Assembly: GCF_030770395.1 (NCBI RefSeq)
Contig: NZ_CP132480.1
Span: 788,821-852,820, forward strand
Source of the DNA: Telluria beijingensis
GTDB taxonomy: Bacteria > Pseudomonadota > Gammaproteobacteria > Burkholderiales > Burkholderiaceae_D
DNA length: 64,000 bases
Direction of reading: 5' to 3'
A model generated the notes under the pieces. It was not told the origin of the DNA and ran no database searches. It saw nothing but the letters and a program-made list of their open reading frames with translations. Both the position numbers and the translations under genes were made by a program. Of the stretch, positions 35,222 to 45,165 are shown in pieces. Each line of letters begins with the position of its first letter. Within the stretch, counting starts at the first letter, position 1.

Positions 35222-37999
35222 ATGGCAGTATCCGTTCGTCGTACCATCCACCTCGCGGCAGCGCTCGCGCTGGCCACCGGCGTCTCGTCGCTCCAGGCGG
35301 CCCCGGCCAAGCCGGCGGCCACCCCCGACATCCCGATTCCGGACATCAAGTACACCAAGTTCACACTCAAGAACGGCCTGACCGTGCTGGTGCACGAAGA
35401 CCGCAAGACGCCGGTGGTGGCGATCAATACCTGGTACCACGTCGGCTCCAAGAACGAGAAAGTGGGCAAGACCGGCTTCGCCCACCTGTTCGAACACCTG
35501 ATGTTCAGCGGCAGCGACAACTTCAAGCACACCTACCTGAATGCGATGGAACGCATCGGTGCGACCGACCTCAACGGCACCACTAACCAGGACCGCACCA
35601 ATTACTTCCAAAACGTGCCGACCTCGATGCTCGACTATGCGCTGTTCGCCGAGAGCGACCGCATGGGCTACCTGCTGGGCACGGTCGACAAGAAGAAGCT
35701 CGACATCCAGCGCGGCGTGGTGCAGAACGAGAAGCGCCAGTACGAGAACCAGCCCTACGGCATCGCCTGGGAACTCCTGACCACCAATACCTATCCGGCC
35801 GGCCACCCGTATTCCTGGACCGTGATCGGCAAGATGGAAGACCTCGACGCGGCCTCGATGACCGACGTCCAGGACTGGTTCAAGCAGAACTACGGCCCAA
35901 ACAACACGGTGCTGGTGCTGTCGGGCGATATCTCGGCCGAAGAAGCGCGCGAGAAGGTCGAGCGCTTCTATGGCGCGATCCCGCCGGGCCCGCCACTGGC
36001 CAAGCATGACGCGTGGATCGCCAAGCGCACCGGCACCCACCGCACGGTGGCCCAGGACCGCGTGCCGCAATCGCGCGTCTACCGCACCTGGAACGTGCCG
36101 GGCGCGCACACGCAGGAAGAAGTGCTGCTCGACCTGGCCGCGCGCGTGCTGGGCGGCGGCAAGACCTCGCGCCTGTACAAGCGCCTGGTGTACCAGGATC
36201 AGCTGGCCACCAGCGCTACCGCGAGCGACAACTCGTCCGAGATCGGCGGCCAGTTCAGCATGACCCTGACCGCGCGCCCGGGCGGCGATGTGGCGAAGAT
36301 GGAAAAAGTGGCCGACGAAGAGCTGCGCGCGCTGATGAAGAGCGGCCCGACGGACGCCGAGCTGCGCCTGGCCAAGACCGCGATCATGGCGCAATACACG
36401 CGCATGATCGAGCGCGTCGGCGGCTTCGGCGGCAAGAGCGACCTGCTGGCTTCGTGCGAAACCTATACCGGCAATCCGGACTGCTACAAGATCTATCTGC
36501 AGCGCATCAAGGACGCCACCCCGGCCATGGTGCGCAAGGCGATGAACGACTGGCTGAGCGACGGCGACTTCGTGTTGCAGATCGATCCGTTCCCGACCGG
36601 CCTGGCCGCCACCAACACCGGCCTGGACCGCAGCAAGGCGCCGGACACCGGCAAGGCGATGTCGCTCAAGCTGCCGCCGATGCAGCGCGCCACACTGTCC
36701 AACGGCCTGAAAGTCGTGCTGGCCGAGCGTCATGAAGCGCCGATCGTCAACCTGCAACTGCTGGTCGACAGCGGCTATGCCTCCGACAGCGCCGACATGC
36801 CGGGCGTGGCCAGCCTGGCGCTGCGCATGCTCGAAGAAGGCACCAGCAGCCGCAAGTCGCTGCAGATCGGCGAGGAACTGGAAAGCCTGGGCGCGACCTT
36901 CGGCGCCAGCACCAACCTCGATGGCGCCTTCGTCGGCATGAACGCGCTCAAGGCCACCTTGCCGCAGGCGCTCAACCTGTATGCCGACCTGGTGCTCAAT
37001 CCGGCGTTCCCGCAGAACGAGTTCGCGCGCCTGCAGCAGGACCGCCTGGCCGCGATCGCGCGTGAAAAGGCCGATCCGCAGTCGATCGCGATGCGCGTGG
37101 CGCCGGCGCTGCTGTACGGCGCCAACCACGTCTACGCCAAGCCGGGCACCGGCAGCGGCACCGAGGACGCGGTCAAGCGCATGACCCGCGCCGACCTGGC
37201 GACCTACCACGCCACCTGGTTCAAGCCGAACAACGCCACCCTGCTGGTGGTGGGCGATACCACGCTGGCCGAGGTCACGCCGCTGCTCGAGAAAGCGTTC
37301 GCGTCGTGGAAAGCGGGCGAGGTGCCGAAGAAGGCGATCGCCGAGGTGGCGCCGCGCGCCGCGCCGGTGGTTTACCTGGTCGACCGTCCGGGCGCGCTGC
37401 AGAGCGTGATCCTGGGCGGCCAGCTGGCGCCGCCGCGCAACAGTCCCGAGGCGCTGCCGCTCGAGATCGTCAACGACGTGTTCGGCGGCACCTTCAGCTC
37501 GCGCATCAATATGAACCTGCGCGAAGACAAGCACTGGTCGTATGGCGTGCGCAGCACGGTCGTGCCGGCGATCGGCCAGCGCGCCTTCATGAGCATCTCG
37601 CCGGTGCAGACCGACAAGACCGGCGACGCGCTCAAGGAACTGGTGGGCGAGTACCGCAATATCGCCGGCGCCAAGCCGATCGCGAATGAAGAGCTCAAGT
37701 TCGCGCAGGACAATAAAACCCTGCGCCTGCCGGGCAGCTTCGAGACGGCGGGCCAGCTGGCCGGCGCCTATTCCACGATCCTGCAGTACGGCTTGCCCAA
37801 GGATTACTACAACACCTTCACCGAGAAGGCGCTGGCGCTCACGCCGCAGCAGGCGAATGCTCTGGCGGCGCGCAGCTTCGTCGCGGATCGCCTGGCGTGG
37901 GTGGTGGTCGGCGACATGGCCAAGGTCGAGAAGGATATCCGCGCGCTGAACCTGGGCGAGGTGCGCAGGATCGACGTGGACGGCAAGCCTTTGCCGTAA
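35222..37999 (+). CDS. periplasmic M16 (insulinase-family) zinc peptidase, two-domain fusion
   Basis: A 925-residue protein with a signal peptide (1-26, ending LQAAP). The N-terminal peptidase half has the inverted zinc motif H88-L89-F90-E91-H92 and the third ligand near E170. The C-terminal half, from about residue 480, repeats the fold (ATLSNGLKVVLAERHEAPIV) but lacks HxxEH, so it is an inactive partner, as in pitrilysin-type enzymes. The two halves form one chain where many bacteria use two proteins (PqqF/YhjJ type). A GGAGGAG site precedes the ATG. It is monocistronic, closed by the hairpin at 38010-38039. The substrate is unknown. Confidence 0.9.
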   Translation: MAVSVRRTIHLAAALALATGVSSLQAAPAKPAATPDIPIPDIKYTKFTLKNGLTVLVHEDRKTPVVAINTWYHVGSKNEKVGKTGFAHLFEHLMFSGSDNFKHTYLNAMERIGATDLNGTTNQDRTNYFQNVPTSMLDYALFAESDRMGYLLGTVDKKKLDIQRGVVQNEKRQYENQPYGIAWELLTTNTYPAGHPYSWTVIGKMEDLDAASMTDVQDWFKQNYGPNNTVLVLSGDISAEEAREKVERFYGAIPPGPPLAKHDAWIAKRTGTHRTVAQDRVPQSRVYRTWNVPGAHTQEEVLLDLAARVLGGGKTSRLYKRLVYQDQLATSATASDNSSEIGGQFSMTLTARPGGDVAKMEKVADEELRALMKSGPTDAELRLAKTAIMAQYTRMIERVGGFGGKSDLLASCETYTGNPDCYKIYLQRIKDATPAMVRKAMNDWLSDGDFVLQIDPFPTGLAATNTGLDRSKAPDTGKAMSLKLPPMQRATLSNGLKVVLAERHEAPIVNLQLLVDSGYASDSADMPGVASLALRMLEEGTSSRKSLQIGEELESLGATFGASTNLDGAFVGMNALKATLPQALNLYADLVLNPAFPQNEFARLQQDRLAAIAREKADPQSIAMRVAPALLYGANHVYAKPGTGSGTEDAVKRMTRADLATYHATWFKPNNATLLVVGDTTLAEVTPLLEKAFASWKAGEVPKKAIAEVAPRAAPVVYLVDRPGALQSVILGGQLAPPRNSPEALPLEIVNDVFGGTFSSRINMNLREDKHWSYGVRSTVVPAIGQRAFMSISPVQTDKTGDALKELVGEYRNIAGAKPIANEELKFAQDNKTLRLPGSFETAGQLAGAYSTILQYGLPKDYYNTFTEKALALTPQQANALAARSFVADRLAWVVVGDMAKVEKDIRALNLGEVRRIDVDGKPLP

Positions 38000-38009
38000 G
38001 TCGTTGCAA

Positions 38010-38039
38010 GTCCCGCCCGGCGCGTGCGCCGGGCGGGAC
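38010..38039 (+). terminator. GC-rich hairpin after the M16 peptidase gene
   Basis: A perfect 14-base arm (38010-38023) pairs with 38026-38039. The downstream sequence is G-rich with only three T residues, so it may be a rho-independent terminator of modest strength. Confidence 0.45.
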
Positions 38040-38076
38040 GGGTTTGGGGGACACTTTGGGCAGGAGGAATCTGCTC

Positions 38077-38670
38077 ATGGACCAACAACTCAGCCTGGAC
38101 CCGGCGCGCACGGCGCTGGTCCTCATCGATCTTCAGAACAGCAACGTCAAGCACGATCTAGCGCCGCACGGCGCCGAGGACGTGGTTGGCAATTGCGTGC
38201 TGCTGGCGCAGGAGATGCGCGAGCGCGGCGGCCTGGTCATCTATGTCCACGTATTGCTGAATGAATTGCCGCAAGCGCCAGCCGATGCGCCGCTGCGGCC
38301 GCGGGGCGCGCCGGCGGCGCCTCCCGATGCCTCGTGGCTGGCGCCGGAAGCCGGCGTCGAGGCGCAGGACCTCGTGATCGTCAAGCGCCAGTGGGGCGCC
38401 TTCTATGGCACCGAACTCGAGCAGCAGCTGCGGCGACGCGGCATCGACACGCTGGTCATGGGCGGCATCGCCACCAATTTCGGCGTCGAATCGACCGCGC
38501 GCGCGGCCTATGATTTCGGCTTCCAGCTGGTGTTCGCCGAGGATGCGATGAGCAGCTTCGAGGCCGATGCCCACCATTTCGCGTGCAACAAGATCTTTCC
38601 GAAAATGGGAAGGGTGCGCTCGACGCGCACCCTGATCGACGTCCTGCAGGCCGGTACCGGCGCCGCGTGA
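38077..38670 (+). CDS. yecD: isochorismatase-family protein lacking the catalytic cysteine (YecD-like)
   Basis: A 197-residue cysteine-hydrolase-fold protein. Residues of the usual triad are seen as D in ALVLIDLQN and K in IVKRQWGAFYGTEL, but the position of the nucleophile is GIATNFGVEST, with Gly where hydrolases have Cys. E. coli YecD has the same Gly, so the protein is YecD-like and probably inactive as a classical hydrolase, or uses another chemistry. The ATG at 38077 follows GGAGGA. It stands alone between the M16 peptidase and the luciferase-like gene. Confidence 0.82.
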   Translation: MDQQLSLDPARTALVLIDLQNSNVKHDLAPHGAEDVVGNCVLLAQEMRERGGLVIYVHVLLNELPQAPADAPLRPRGAPAAPPDASWLAPEAGVEAQDLVIVKRQWGAFYGTELEQQLRRRGIDTLVMGGIATNFGVESTARAAYDFGFQLVFAEDAMSSFEADAHHFACNKIFPKMGRVRSTRTLIDVLQAGTGAA

Positions 38671-38686
38671 CGCCGGTCGCCCGGCA

Positions 38687-39673
38687 TCAACCCGCGCGCT
38701 GGATGTCCGCCGTGATCTCGTAGGCGCGCAGGCGCGCCGCGTGGTCGTAGATCTGCGAGGTGATCATCAGCTCGTCCGGCTTCGTCTTATCGATGAAGGC
38801 GCGCAGCTGGTGGGCCACCGTCACGCGCGAGCCGATTGCCGAGCACGACAGCACGCTGTCGAGCATCATGCGTTCGGGCAGGTCGAGCGCTTCCAGGTAG
38901 CCGCTCACCGGCGGTTTCAGCTTGGTCGGGCGGCCGGTGCGCAGGTTGACGAAGGCCTGCTGCATCGAGGTTGCCAGGAAGTGTGCTTCCTGGTCGGTGT
39001 CCGCGGCGAACACATTAAAGCCCAGCATGATGTAAGGCTTGTCGAGCTGTTCCGATGGCCGGAAGTTGCTGCGGTACATATCGATCGCCTGCATCATCAT
39101 CTGCGGCGCGAAGTGCGAGGCGAAGGCATACGGCAGGCCGAGATGCGCCGCCAATTGCGCCCCGAACAGGCTGGAGCCGAGGATCCAGACCGGCACGGCG
39201 AGGCCGGCGCCGGGCACGGCCTGCACCGGGCGCCGGGTCGAGCCGGCGAAATAATCCATCAGCTCCACCACGTCTTGCGGGAATTCGTCGGCGTCGGATG
39301 CCAGGTTGCGGCGCAGGGCGCGCGCCGTGGTCTGGTCCGAGCCCGGCGCGCGGCCCAGGCCGAGGTCGATGCGGCCCGGATGCAGCGCCTCGAGCGTGCC
39401 GAACTGTTCGGCGATCACCAGCGGCGAATGATTGGGCAGCATGATGCCGCCGGCGCCCACGCGGATGCGCGAGGTGCCGGCCGCCACGTGGCCGATCAGC
39501 ACCGCGGTGGCGGCGCTGGCGATGCCCGGCATGCCGTGGTGTTCGGCCAGCCAGAAACGGTTGTATCCCCAGCGCTCGCCATGTTGTGCGAGGTCGAGCG
39601 AGCGTTGGAACGAGGTGGCCGCATCGCTGCCTTCGGCGATCGGCGAGAGGTCGAGTATCGAGAAAGGAATCAT
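38687..39673 (-). CDS. yhbW: LLM-class flavin-dependent oxidoreductase, YhbW type
   Basis: A 328-residue TIM-barrel luciferase-like monooxygenase with [12 protein letters not shown] and the [12 protein letters not shown] segment typical of YhbW-like members. It needs reduced flavin, supplied by a separate reductase, and the substrate is unknown. The start ATG at 39673 is unambiguous. It is convergent to the YecD-like gene with 16 bases between. Confidence 0.85.
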   Translation of the reverse strand: MIPFSILDLSPIAEGSDAATSFQRSLDLAQHGERWGYNRFWLAEHHGMPGIASAATAVLIGHVAAGTSRIRVGAGGIMLPNHSPLVIAEQFGTLEALHPGRIDLGLGRAPGSDQTTARALRRNLASDADEFPQDVVELMDYFAGSTRRPVQAVPGAGLAVPVWILGSSLFGAQLAAHLGLPYAFASHFAPQMMMQAIDMYRSNFRPSEQLDKPYIMLGFNVFAADTDQEAHFLATSMQQAFVNLRTGRPTKLKPPVSGYLEALDLPERMMLDSVLSCSAIGSRVTVAHQLRAFIDKTKPDELMITSQIYDHAARLRAYEITADIQRAG

Positions 39674-39768
39674 GGATCCATGATACGCCGATGAAAAAAA
39701 TCGCGTGCGCGGGCCCCCAAAAACGTCGCGTCCGCTGCCTTGTCATCAGCTTGCTATAGTATTTCTGC

Positions 39769-40989
39769 ATGATGCCAAGACACTATCTTTGTTCGCTGCC
39801 GGCCGCCATGCTGCTCGTTGCTTGCGCGCACCAGCCAGCGCCATCCGCCATGACAGCCGAATCCAGTTTCCATCCCGCGCAGGTGGCGGCCATCGACCAA
39901 GCGATCGACACCGCCATCGCCGCCCGCAAGCTGCCGGGCGCCGTCTATCATCTCGAGCGCGGCACCGCGCAGCACGAGCGCGCCTATGGCCGGCTCACTT
40001 ACGACGAGGACGCGGCCGCCGTCACGCCCGCCACCGTCTTCGATGCGGCCTCGCTGAGCAAGGTGCTGGTCACGGCGCCCGCGGTCCTGATGCTGGCCGA
40101 AGAGGGCCGCATCGACCTCGAGGCGCCCATTACGCGCTACTTCGCGGACTGTACCGGTGGCGGCAAGGAGGCGATCACGGTGCGCCAACTGCTGACCCAT
40201 ACCTCGGGCCTGGCCTCCGGCCTGCCGGCCAGGCCGGCATGGCAGGGCAGGGAAGCCGCGCTGGCGCTGGCCTGTGCACAGACAGTGACCCATCCGCCGG
40301 GCAGTTTCTTCCGCTATTCCGACATCAATTACATCCTGCTGGGCCTGCTGGTCGAGCGCACCGCGGACATGCCGCTCGACCGTTTCGCCCAGCAGCGCAT
40401 CTTTGCGCCGCTCGGCATGGGCAATACCGGGTACCGCCCGCTGGAGCGCATGCCGGCAGCGTCGATCGCGCCGACCCAGCGCGGCGCCACCGCGGTGGCG
40501 CAATTGCCGACCGCCCATGGCGACCTGGCGCCGGGCGCGCCGCTGCAGGGCGTGGTGCACGATCCGACCGTGCGCCGCATGGGCGGCGTGGGCGGCTCGG
40601 CCGGCGTATTCTCGACCGCCGGCGACGTCGCGCGTTTCGCCCGCATGCTGCTGGGCAATGGCGCACTGGATGGGGTACGGATACTGAAGCCGGAAAGCGT
40701 GCGCCTGCTGACCACGGTGCAATCGCCGTCCGGCATCGTTGCACTGCGGGGGATGGGCATGGACATCGATTCGCCCTTCGCCAAGCGGCCGCGCGGCGCC
40801 GTCTATCCGGTCGGCAGTTATGGCCATACGGGATTCACCGGTTGCATCCTGTGGGTCGATCCGCAGTCACAAAGTTTCTATGTCTTCCTGTCGAACCGGG
40901 TCTACCCCGACGACCACAGCGTGGTGCTGCCGCTCTATACGCAACTGGGTACGCTCTCGGCGCAGGCTGCCCTGGGTGCTCAACAATAA
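39769..40989 (+). CDS. serine hydrolase lipoprotein with a class C beta-lactamase fold
   Basis: A 406-residue lipoprotein (lipobox LVAC, Cys19). The beta-lactamase/transpeptidase domain has SxxK as S95-L96-S97-K98, the Tyr motif in RYSDINY, and HTG in YGHTGFTG. Such proteins are usually D-aminopeptidases, esterases or peptidoglycan hydrolases rather than true lactamases. No Shine-Dalgarno site precedes the ATG at 39769; TATAGT at 39755-39760 could be a -10 box producing a nearly leaderless mRNA, though no good -35 is seen. Confidence 0.85.
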   Translation: MMPRHYLCSLPAAMLLVACAHQPAPSAMTAESSFHPAQVAAIDQAIDTAIAARKLPGAVYHLERGTAQHERAYGRLTYDEDAAAVTPATVFDAASLSKVLVTAPAVLMLAEEGRIDLEAPITRYFADCTGGGKEAITVRQLLTHTSGLASGLPARPAWQGREAALALACAQTVTHPPGSFFRYSDINYILLGLLVERTADMPLDRFAQQRIFAPLGMGNTGYRPLERMPAASIAPTQRGATAVAQLPTAHGDLAPGAPLQGVVHDPTVRRMGGVGGSAGVFSTAGDVARFARMLLGNGALDGVRILKPESVRLLTTVQSPSGIVALRGMGMDIDSPFAKRPRGAVYPVGSYGHTGFTGCILWVDPQSQSFYVFLSNRVYPDDHSVVLPLYTQLGTLSAQAALGAQQ

Positions 40990-41173
40990 GCGCTAAATAA
41001 GAGCAAGATAAAAGAAATTAAAAGACGATGATGTATTTCCGCGCGGCTACCGTGCGCTCCCATCCGTAGCCTGTCTCTACACTGGAATCCTCACTCGACG
41101 CATATCGTTATCAATCCTGCGGTGTGCGGCGGGTAACGCCCCTGACACATTTGGTTACATTGAGGAGAACACC

Positions 41174-41737
41174 ATGAAAATGAACAAGCTACTCAAAGGA
41201 ATGCTCGGCGCATCGGTCGCCGCCGCCATGTTCGGCGCCACCGCGGTGCATGCACAAACCACGACCACCGGCACCACGACCGGCACGACCACCGGCCAGA
41301 TCGGCACCACCGGCGCCCAGACTGGCAGCCAGACCGGCACCATGAGCGACCGCACCAGCGGCAGTTCGTCGATGACCGGCGTGACCGGCAGCATGCAGAG
41401 CACCGATCCGCAAGACCAGCGTGACCGCGACCGTCGCAGCAAAACCGGCACCAGCAGCGGCACGTCGGGCACCACCGGCACGACCGGCACCTCGGGCATG
41501 ACCGGCACCACGGGTACCACCGGCACCACGGGCACGACCGGCACCACCGGCACCACCGGCACGACCGGCACTACCAGCGGTTCGAGCGGTTCGATGGGCA
41601 CCGGCACCAGCGGTTCCACCGGCACCATGGACGACACGAACCGCAGCGGCACCTCGACCGGCACCACTGGTACGACGGGCACCACCAGCACCGGCACCGG
41701 CGCGACCGGCACCGGCACCACCGGCCGCGGCTACTGA
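41174..41737 (+). CDS. exported low-complexity Thr-Gly repeat protein
   Basis: A 187-residue protein with a signal peptide (1-28, ending AVHAQT). The mature chain is almost only Thr, Gly and Ser in tandem Thr-Gly-Thr and Gly-Thr units, plus one charged island ([13 protein letters not shown] at about residues 77-89). The DNA repeats accordingly in nine- and twelve-base units (about 41455-41580), so it may expand and shrink. GAGGAG precedes the ATG. The reverse strand is also open for most of this stretch (Val-Pro repeats) but lacks a good start context and is taken as an echo. Function unknown; a surface or matrix role is a guess. Confidence 0.65.
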   Translation: MKMNKLLKGMLGASVAAAMFGATAVHAQTTTTGTTTGTTTGQIGTTGAQTGSQTGTMSDRTSGSSSMTGVTGSMQSTDPQDQRDRDRRSKTGTSSGTSGTTGTTGTSGMTGTTGTTGTTGTTGTTGTTGTTGTTSGSSGSMGTGTSGSTGTMDDTNRSGTSTGTTGTTGTTSTGTGATGTGTTGRGY

Positions 41738-41815
41738 TCCAGCCAGTCGCGCTTCAGGCAGTAATGGCGGCGTCCCCGGCCGCCACCCCGAACACCGGCT
41801 TGCGCCGGTGTTTCT

Positions 41816-43354
41816 TCATGTGCGGGCCGACGCCAGCGTGACGCTTTCCAGCGGCGTTGGCGCCGGACCGTGCAGCACCGTGCCATCGACGTCGAAGCGC
41901 GAGGCATGGCAGGGACAATCCCAGCTGCGCTCGGCGCCGTTCCAGTGCACCGCGCAGCCGAGGTGGGTGCACCTGGCCGACAGCGCGTGCAGTTCGCCAT
42001 CGGAATCGCGGTACACCGCAATCCGGCGCAGTCCCTCGCGCAATACCGCGCCCTCGCCGGCTGCGATCGCATCTAGCGAATCGACCTCGCCGCCGGCCAG
42101 CCACTCGCCGTAGCGCGCCGCCACATTGGCTTGTCCGCTGGCGAATTCACCGAGTCCGTGCACCGGCTTGCGCGCGGGATCGTAGAGCGCACTCCAGGGA
42201 TTCGGCCGCTCCATGACCAGGTCGGTCACCAGCATGGCGCCGATGGTGCCGTGGGTCATGCCATTGCCTGAGTCGCCCGTGATCACATACACGTTGTCGT
42301 CGTCCATCGGGTTGCGGCCCAGGAAGGGCAGGCCGTCGTGCGGTTCCATCACCTCGCCCGACCAGCGCCAGGCAAGCTCGCGCGCCATTGGAAAGCGTTC
42401 GCGCGTCCAGTGCTCCAGTTCGTCGTAGCGGTGGCCGGGATGGGCGTCCTGGCCTGTCTTGTGGTCGGCGCCGCCCACGATCACCACGTCGTCGCCATCG
42501 GGGCCGGCGGCCAGCCGCACATAGTGATAAGGATCGCCCAGGTCCCACAGCAGCAGGTGGGGCAGTACGCCGTGCGGCGCCCGCAATCCGATCACATAGC
42601 TGCGGTAGCCGGCCTGCTTGGTGTGCATCACGATCCGGTCGTTGAACGGCGTGTGCGTGGCGACCACCACGCTGTGGGCACGGATCTCGCCATGGTCGAG
42701 CGTCACCATCTGGCGCCGGTGGTCGCCGCGAATGCGGCGCGCGTGGCTGGCGCCGTGGAGACGGCCGCCGCGGCGGACGATGGCGCGCGCCAGGCCATCG
42801 AGGTACTTGAGTGGGTGTAACTGGGCCTGGCCCGGATAGCACACCGCGGGACCGGTGTCGTAGCCGAGCCCGGGCACACGGGTGACCAGCCCGGCCTGTA
42901 CGCCGGCGCGCGCCGCGGCGTCGCACTCGCGTTCCAGCAGCGCCCGGCCGCGGGTATCTTGCGCGACCAGGTAGCCATCGAGGTGCTCGAACTCGCAGGC
43001 GATGCCTTCGCGGCGCACGATCGACTCGACCATCTGCAGTGCGCGTGCATAGCTGCCGGCCACCAGGCGCGCCTGCGCATGGCCGAAGCGCCGTTCGATG
43101 CCGTGGTACCACGCGTCGGGCGGGAAGAAATGGGCGGCGCTGCGGCCGGTCTCGCCGGCGCCGACGCCAAGCGCGTCGATGACGACCACGTCCTTGTCTT
43201 GCAGCGCCAGCAGATACGCCGTAGTGAGCCCGGCGATGCCGGCGCCGATCACGCATACCTCGGCCTCTCGCGCGCCGACGAGCGCAGGAAACACCGGCAC
43301 CGTGGCGGTGTCCATCCAGACCGGTCTCGAACTGCCGTTGGTCGCGCCACGCAT
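41816..43354 (-). CDS. FAD-dependent oxidoreductase with a C-terminal Rieske 2Fe-2S domain
   Basis: A 512-residue protein. A DAO-type FAD domain (about 25-385, with the dinucleotide motif GAGIAGL) is followed by a Rieske domain (about 420-510) holding CTHLGC and CPCHASRF, the complete 2Fe-2S ligand set. Proteins of this build are found in cyanobacteria and proteobacteria and are thought to oxidise amines or similar small molecules; the substrate is unknown. The ATG at 43354 has GGAAG upstream; a TTG at 43405 is a less likely start. No signal peptide is evident. Confidence 0.85.
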   Translation of the reverse strand: MRGATNGSSRPVWMDTATVPVFPALVGAREAEVCVIGAGIAGLTTAYLLALQDKDVVVIDALGVGAGETGRSAAHFFPPDAWYHGIERRFGHAQARLVAGSYARALQMVESIVRREGIACEFEHLDGYLVAQDTRGRALLERECDAAARAGVQAGLVTRVPGLGYDTGPAVCYPGQAQLHPLKYLDGLARAIVRRGGRLHGASHARRIRGDHRRQMVTLDHGEIRAHSVVVATHTPFNDRIVMHTKQAGYRSYVIGLRAPHGVLPHLLLWDLGDPYHYVRLAAGPDGDDVVIVGGADHKTGQDAHPGHRYDELEHWTRERFPMARELAWRWSGEVMEPHDGLPFLGRNPMDDDNVYVITGDSGNGMTHGTIGAMLVTDLVMERPNPWSALYDPARKPVHGLGEFASGQANVAARYGEWLAGGEVDSLDAIAAGEGAVLREGLRRIAVYRDSDGELHALSARCTHLGCAVHWNGAERSWDCPCHASRFDVDGTVLHGPAPTPLESVTLASART

Positions 43355-43538
43355 GATCAGCTTCCATGTAAGGAACGTGCCGGATTGCGCAAGTTGTGAC
43401 GACAAGTCTAGCGCGCCGATATAAAGTCGGTAGCACGATGTGGCGCGGATGCTGCATGTCGCGGTATTTCAGCTGTCAGGCATGCGACCCGCTAGTTTTA
43501 TGGCTTAGTATCAATTCTTATTGCATATTGGAATTAAA

Positions 43539-44918
43539 ATGAAGCCGCTGTCGGCGCCACCTGAATCCCTCCAGCCAAGCGCGATGAAGTTGTCCGAGCT
43601 GATCGGCGCGCTCAGTTATGCACTCGACATCACGGAAGGCCAGCCGGCGGGGCACTGCGTGCGCTGCTGCTGGATCGGCATGCACATCGGCCGCGCCGCC
43701 GGCTTGTCCGGGCAGCAGTTGTGGGAGCTTTACTATGCCCTGCTGTTGAAGGACCTCGGCTGCAGCAGCAATGCGGCTCGGATCTGCGAGCTCTATCTCA
43801 CCGACGACCTCGACTTCAAGCGCGACTTCAAGACCGTCGGCGACAGCCTGCCCCAGGTGCTCGGCTTCGTGCTCAAGCATACCGGGCTGAAGGCGGGATT
43901 GGCGGAGCGTTTCCGCAGCGTGATGACGATCCTGCGCGACGGCCCCGAGATCGCCCAGGACCTGATCGCCACGCGCTGCCAGCGCGGGGCCGAGATCGCG
44001 CGCCTGCTGCGCTTTCCCGAAGGCGTGGCGCAAGGGATCTATTCGCTCGACGAGCATTTCAACGGCAAGGGAAAGCCGGCCCAGCTTGCCGGCGAGGCGA
44101 TTCCGGTCATTGCCCGCATTGCCCTGCTGGCCCAGGTGATCGATGTATTCCACACCGCCGGCGGGCGCGCGGCGGCCATGCGCGAAGCCGGAGCGCGGGC
44201 CGGCACCTGGTTCGATCCACAACTGGTGGCGGCATTCGATACCTGCGCCCGGGCCGAAGCGTTCTGGCAGACGCTGGCCAGTCCCGAGGTCGACCGCGCC
44301 ATCCTAGCGCTGGAACCGGCCGGCCACGAAGTCGCGCTCGACGAGGATTACCTGGACGATATCGCCGCCGCCTTCGGCCAGGTGGTCGACGCCAAGAGTC
44401 CGTACACCAGTGGCCACAGCAGCAGGGTGGCGCTGTACACCGACATGATCGGCGAAGCGCTGGGCCTGTCGCCACAGCGGCGCCGCTGGCTCAAGCGCGG
44501 CGCGCTCTTGCACGACGTCGGCAAGCTGGGCGTCAGCAACAGCGTGCTCGACAAGGCTGGCTCGCTCGACCGCAGCGAGTGGGACGCGGTGCGCCAGCAT
44601 GCAGAATACACCGAGACCATCCTCGGCCGCATCGCGGCGTTCTCGGAAATAGCGGCGATCGCCGGCGCCCACCACGAACGGCTCGATGGCGGCGGCTATC
44701 CGCGTGGCCTGGCGGCCGAGGATATTCGCCTGGAAACCCGCATCATCACCACCGCCGACATTTTCGACGCCATCACCGCGGAGCGTCCGTACCGCGGCGC
44801 CATTCCTATTCCCCAGGCACTGGAGATGATGGAAAAAACGGTCGGGACCGCGCTCGACCCGGCCTGCTTCGACGCGCTCAAGCGCGCCATGGCGCAGGTC
44901 CCGCTCCCCGCCGACTGA
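43539..44918 (+). CDS. HD-GYP domain protein with a degenerate first HD half
   Basis: A 459-residue protein with an N-terminal HD-like half (about 15-180, with YYALLLKDLGCSSNA where a true HDxGK motif would lie) and a C-terminal complete HD-GYP domain (about 275-455) with HDVGK and HHERLDGGGYPRGL. The C-terminal half is a probable c-di-GMP phosphodiesterase; the first half may be a regulatory or inactive copy. It has no receiver domain or membrane segment. The ATG at 43539 has GGA upstream; an in-frame TTG at 43521 and ATG at 43584 are alternatives. It is the second HD-GYP protein in this window. Confidence 0.82.
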   Translation: MKPLSAPPESLQPSAMKLSELIGALSYALDITEGQPAGHCVRCCWIGMHIGRAAGLSGQQLWELYYALLLKDLGCSSNAARICELYLTDDLDFKRDFKTVGDSLPQVLGFVLKHTGLKAGLAERFRSVMTILRDGPEIAQDLIATRCQRGAEIARLLRFPEGVAQGIYSLDEHFNGKGKPAQLAGEAIPVIARIALLAQVIDVFHTAGGRAAAMREAGARAGTWFDPQLVAAFDTCARAEAFWQTLASPEVDRAILALEPAGHEVALDEDYLDDIAAAFGQVVDAKSPYTSGHSSRVALYTDMIGEALGLSPQRRRWLKRGALLHDVGKLGVSNSVLDKAGSLDRSEWDAVRQHAEYTETILGRIAAFSEIAAIAGAHHERLDGGGYPRGLAAEDIRLETRIITTADIFDAITAERPYRGAIPIPQALEMMEKTVGTALDPACFDALKRAMAQVPLPAD

Positions 44919-44936
44919 TCCCGTTCATCGCTATTA

Positions 44937-44966
44937 CCCGTGCTTGCCGATTGCGGCAGGCACGGG
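44937..44966 (+). terminator. hairpin after the HD-GYP gene
   Basis: CCCGTGCTTGCCG (44937-44949) pairs with 44954-44966 with one G-T wobble around ATTG. No T-run follows, so it may be a weak terminator or an RNA-stability element. Confidence 0.4.
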
Positions 44967-45165
44967 CGCGCGCGCGTGGCAAGCCTGCCACATGCCGATG
45001 TCACCTTCATGAAAAATTGCAGATTGGATAGCAAGATTTGACAAACATGGCGTTCATGATACCTCCAGAATGGGCTCATAAATAAATACCAAGAGACGCC
45101 CGGACGTCCAGGAAGCCGCGACAGCAAGGGTGTGTGGAATAACCAACCTGGTTTTGGAGAGACGT

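Noticed and set aside
38077..38670. Calling the YecD-like protein an active isochorismatase or nicotinamidase
   Set aside because: The nucleophile position is Gly, not Cys, so only the fold can be claimed.
41455..41580. Short tandem DNA repeat as a possible CRISPR or replication origin
   Set aside because: The unit is 9-12 bases, in frame, and codes for Thr-Gly; there is no spacer and no DnaA-box pattern.
41155..41721. Minus-strand frame coding for Val-Pro-Val repeats opposite the Thr-Gly gene
   Set aside because: It is the complement of the repeat. The plus frame has GAGGAG, an ATG and a good signal peptide; the minus frame has none of these.
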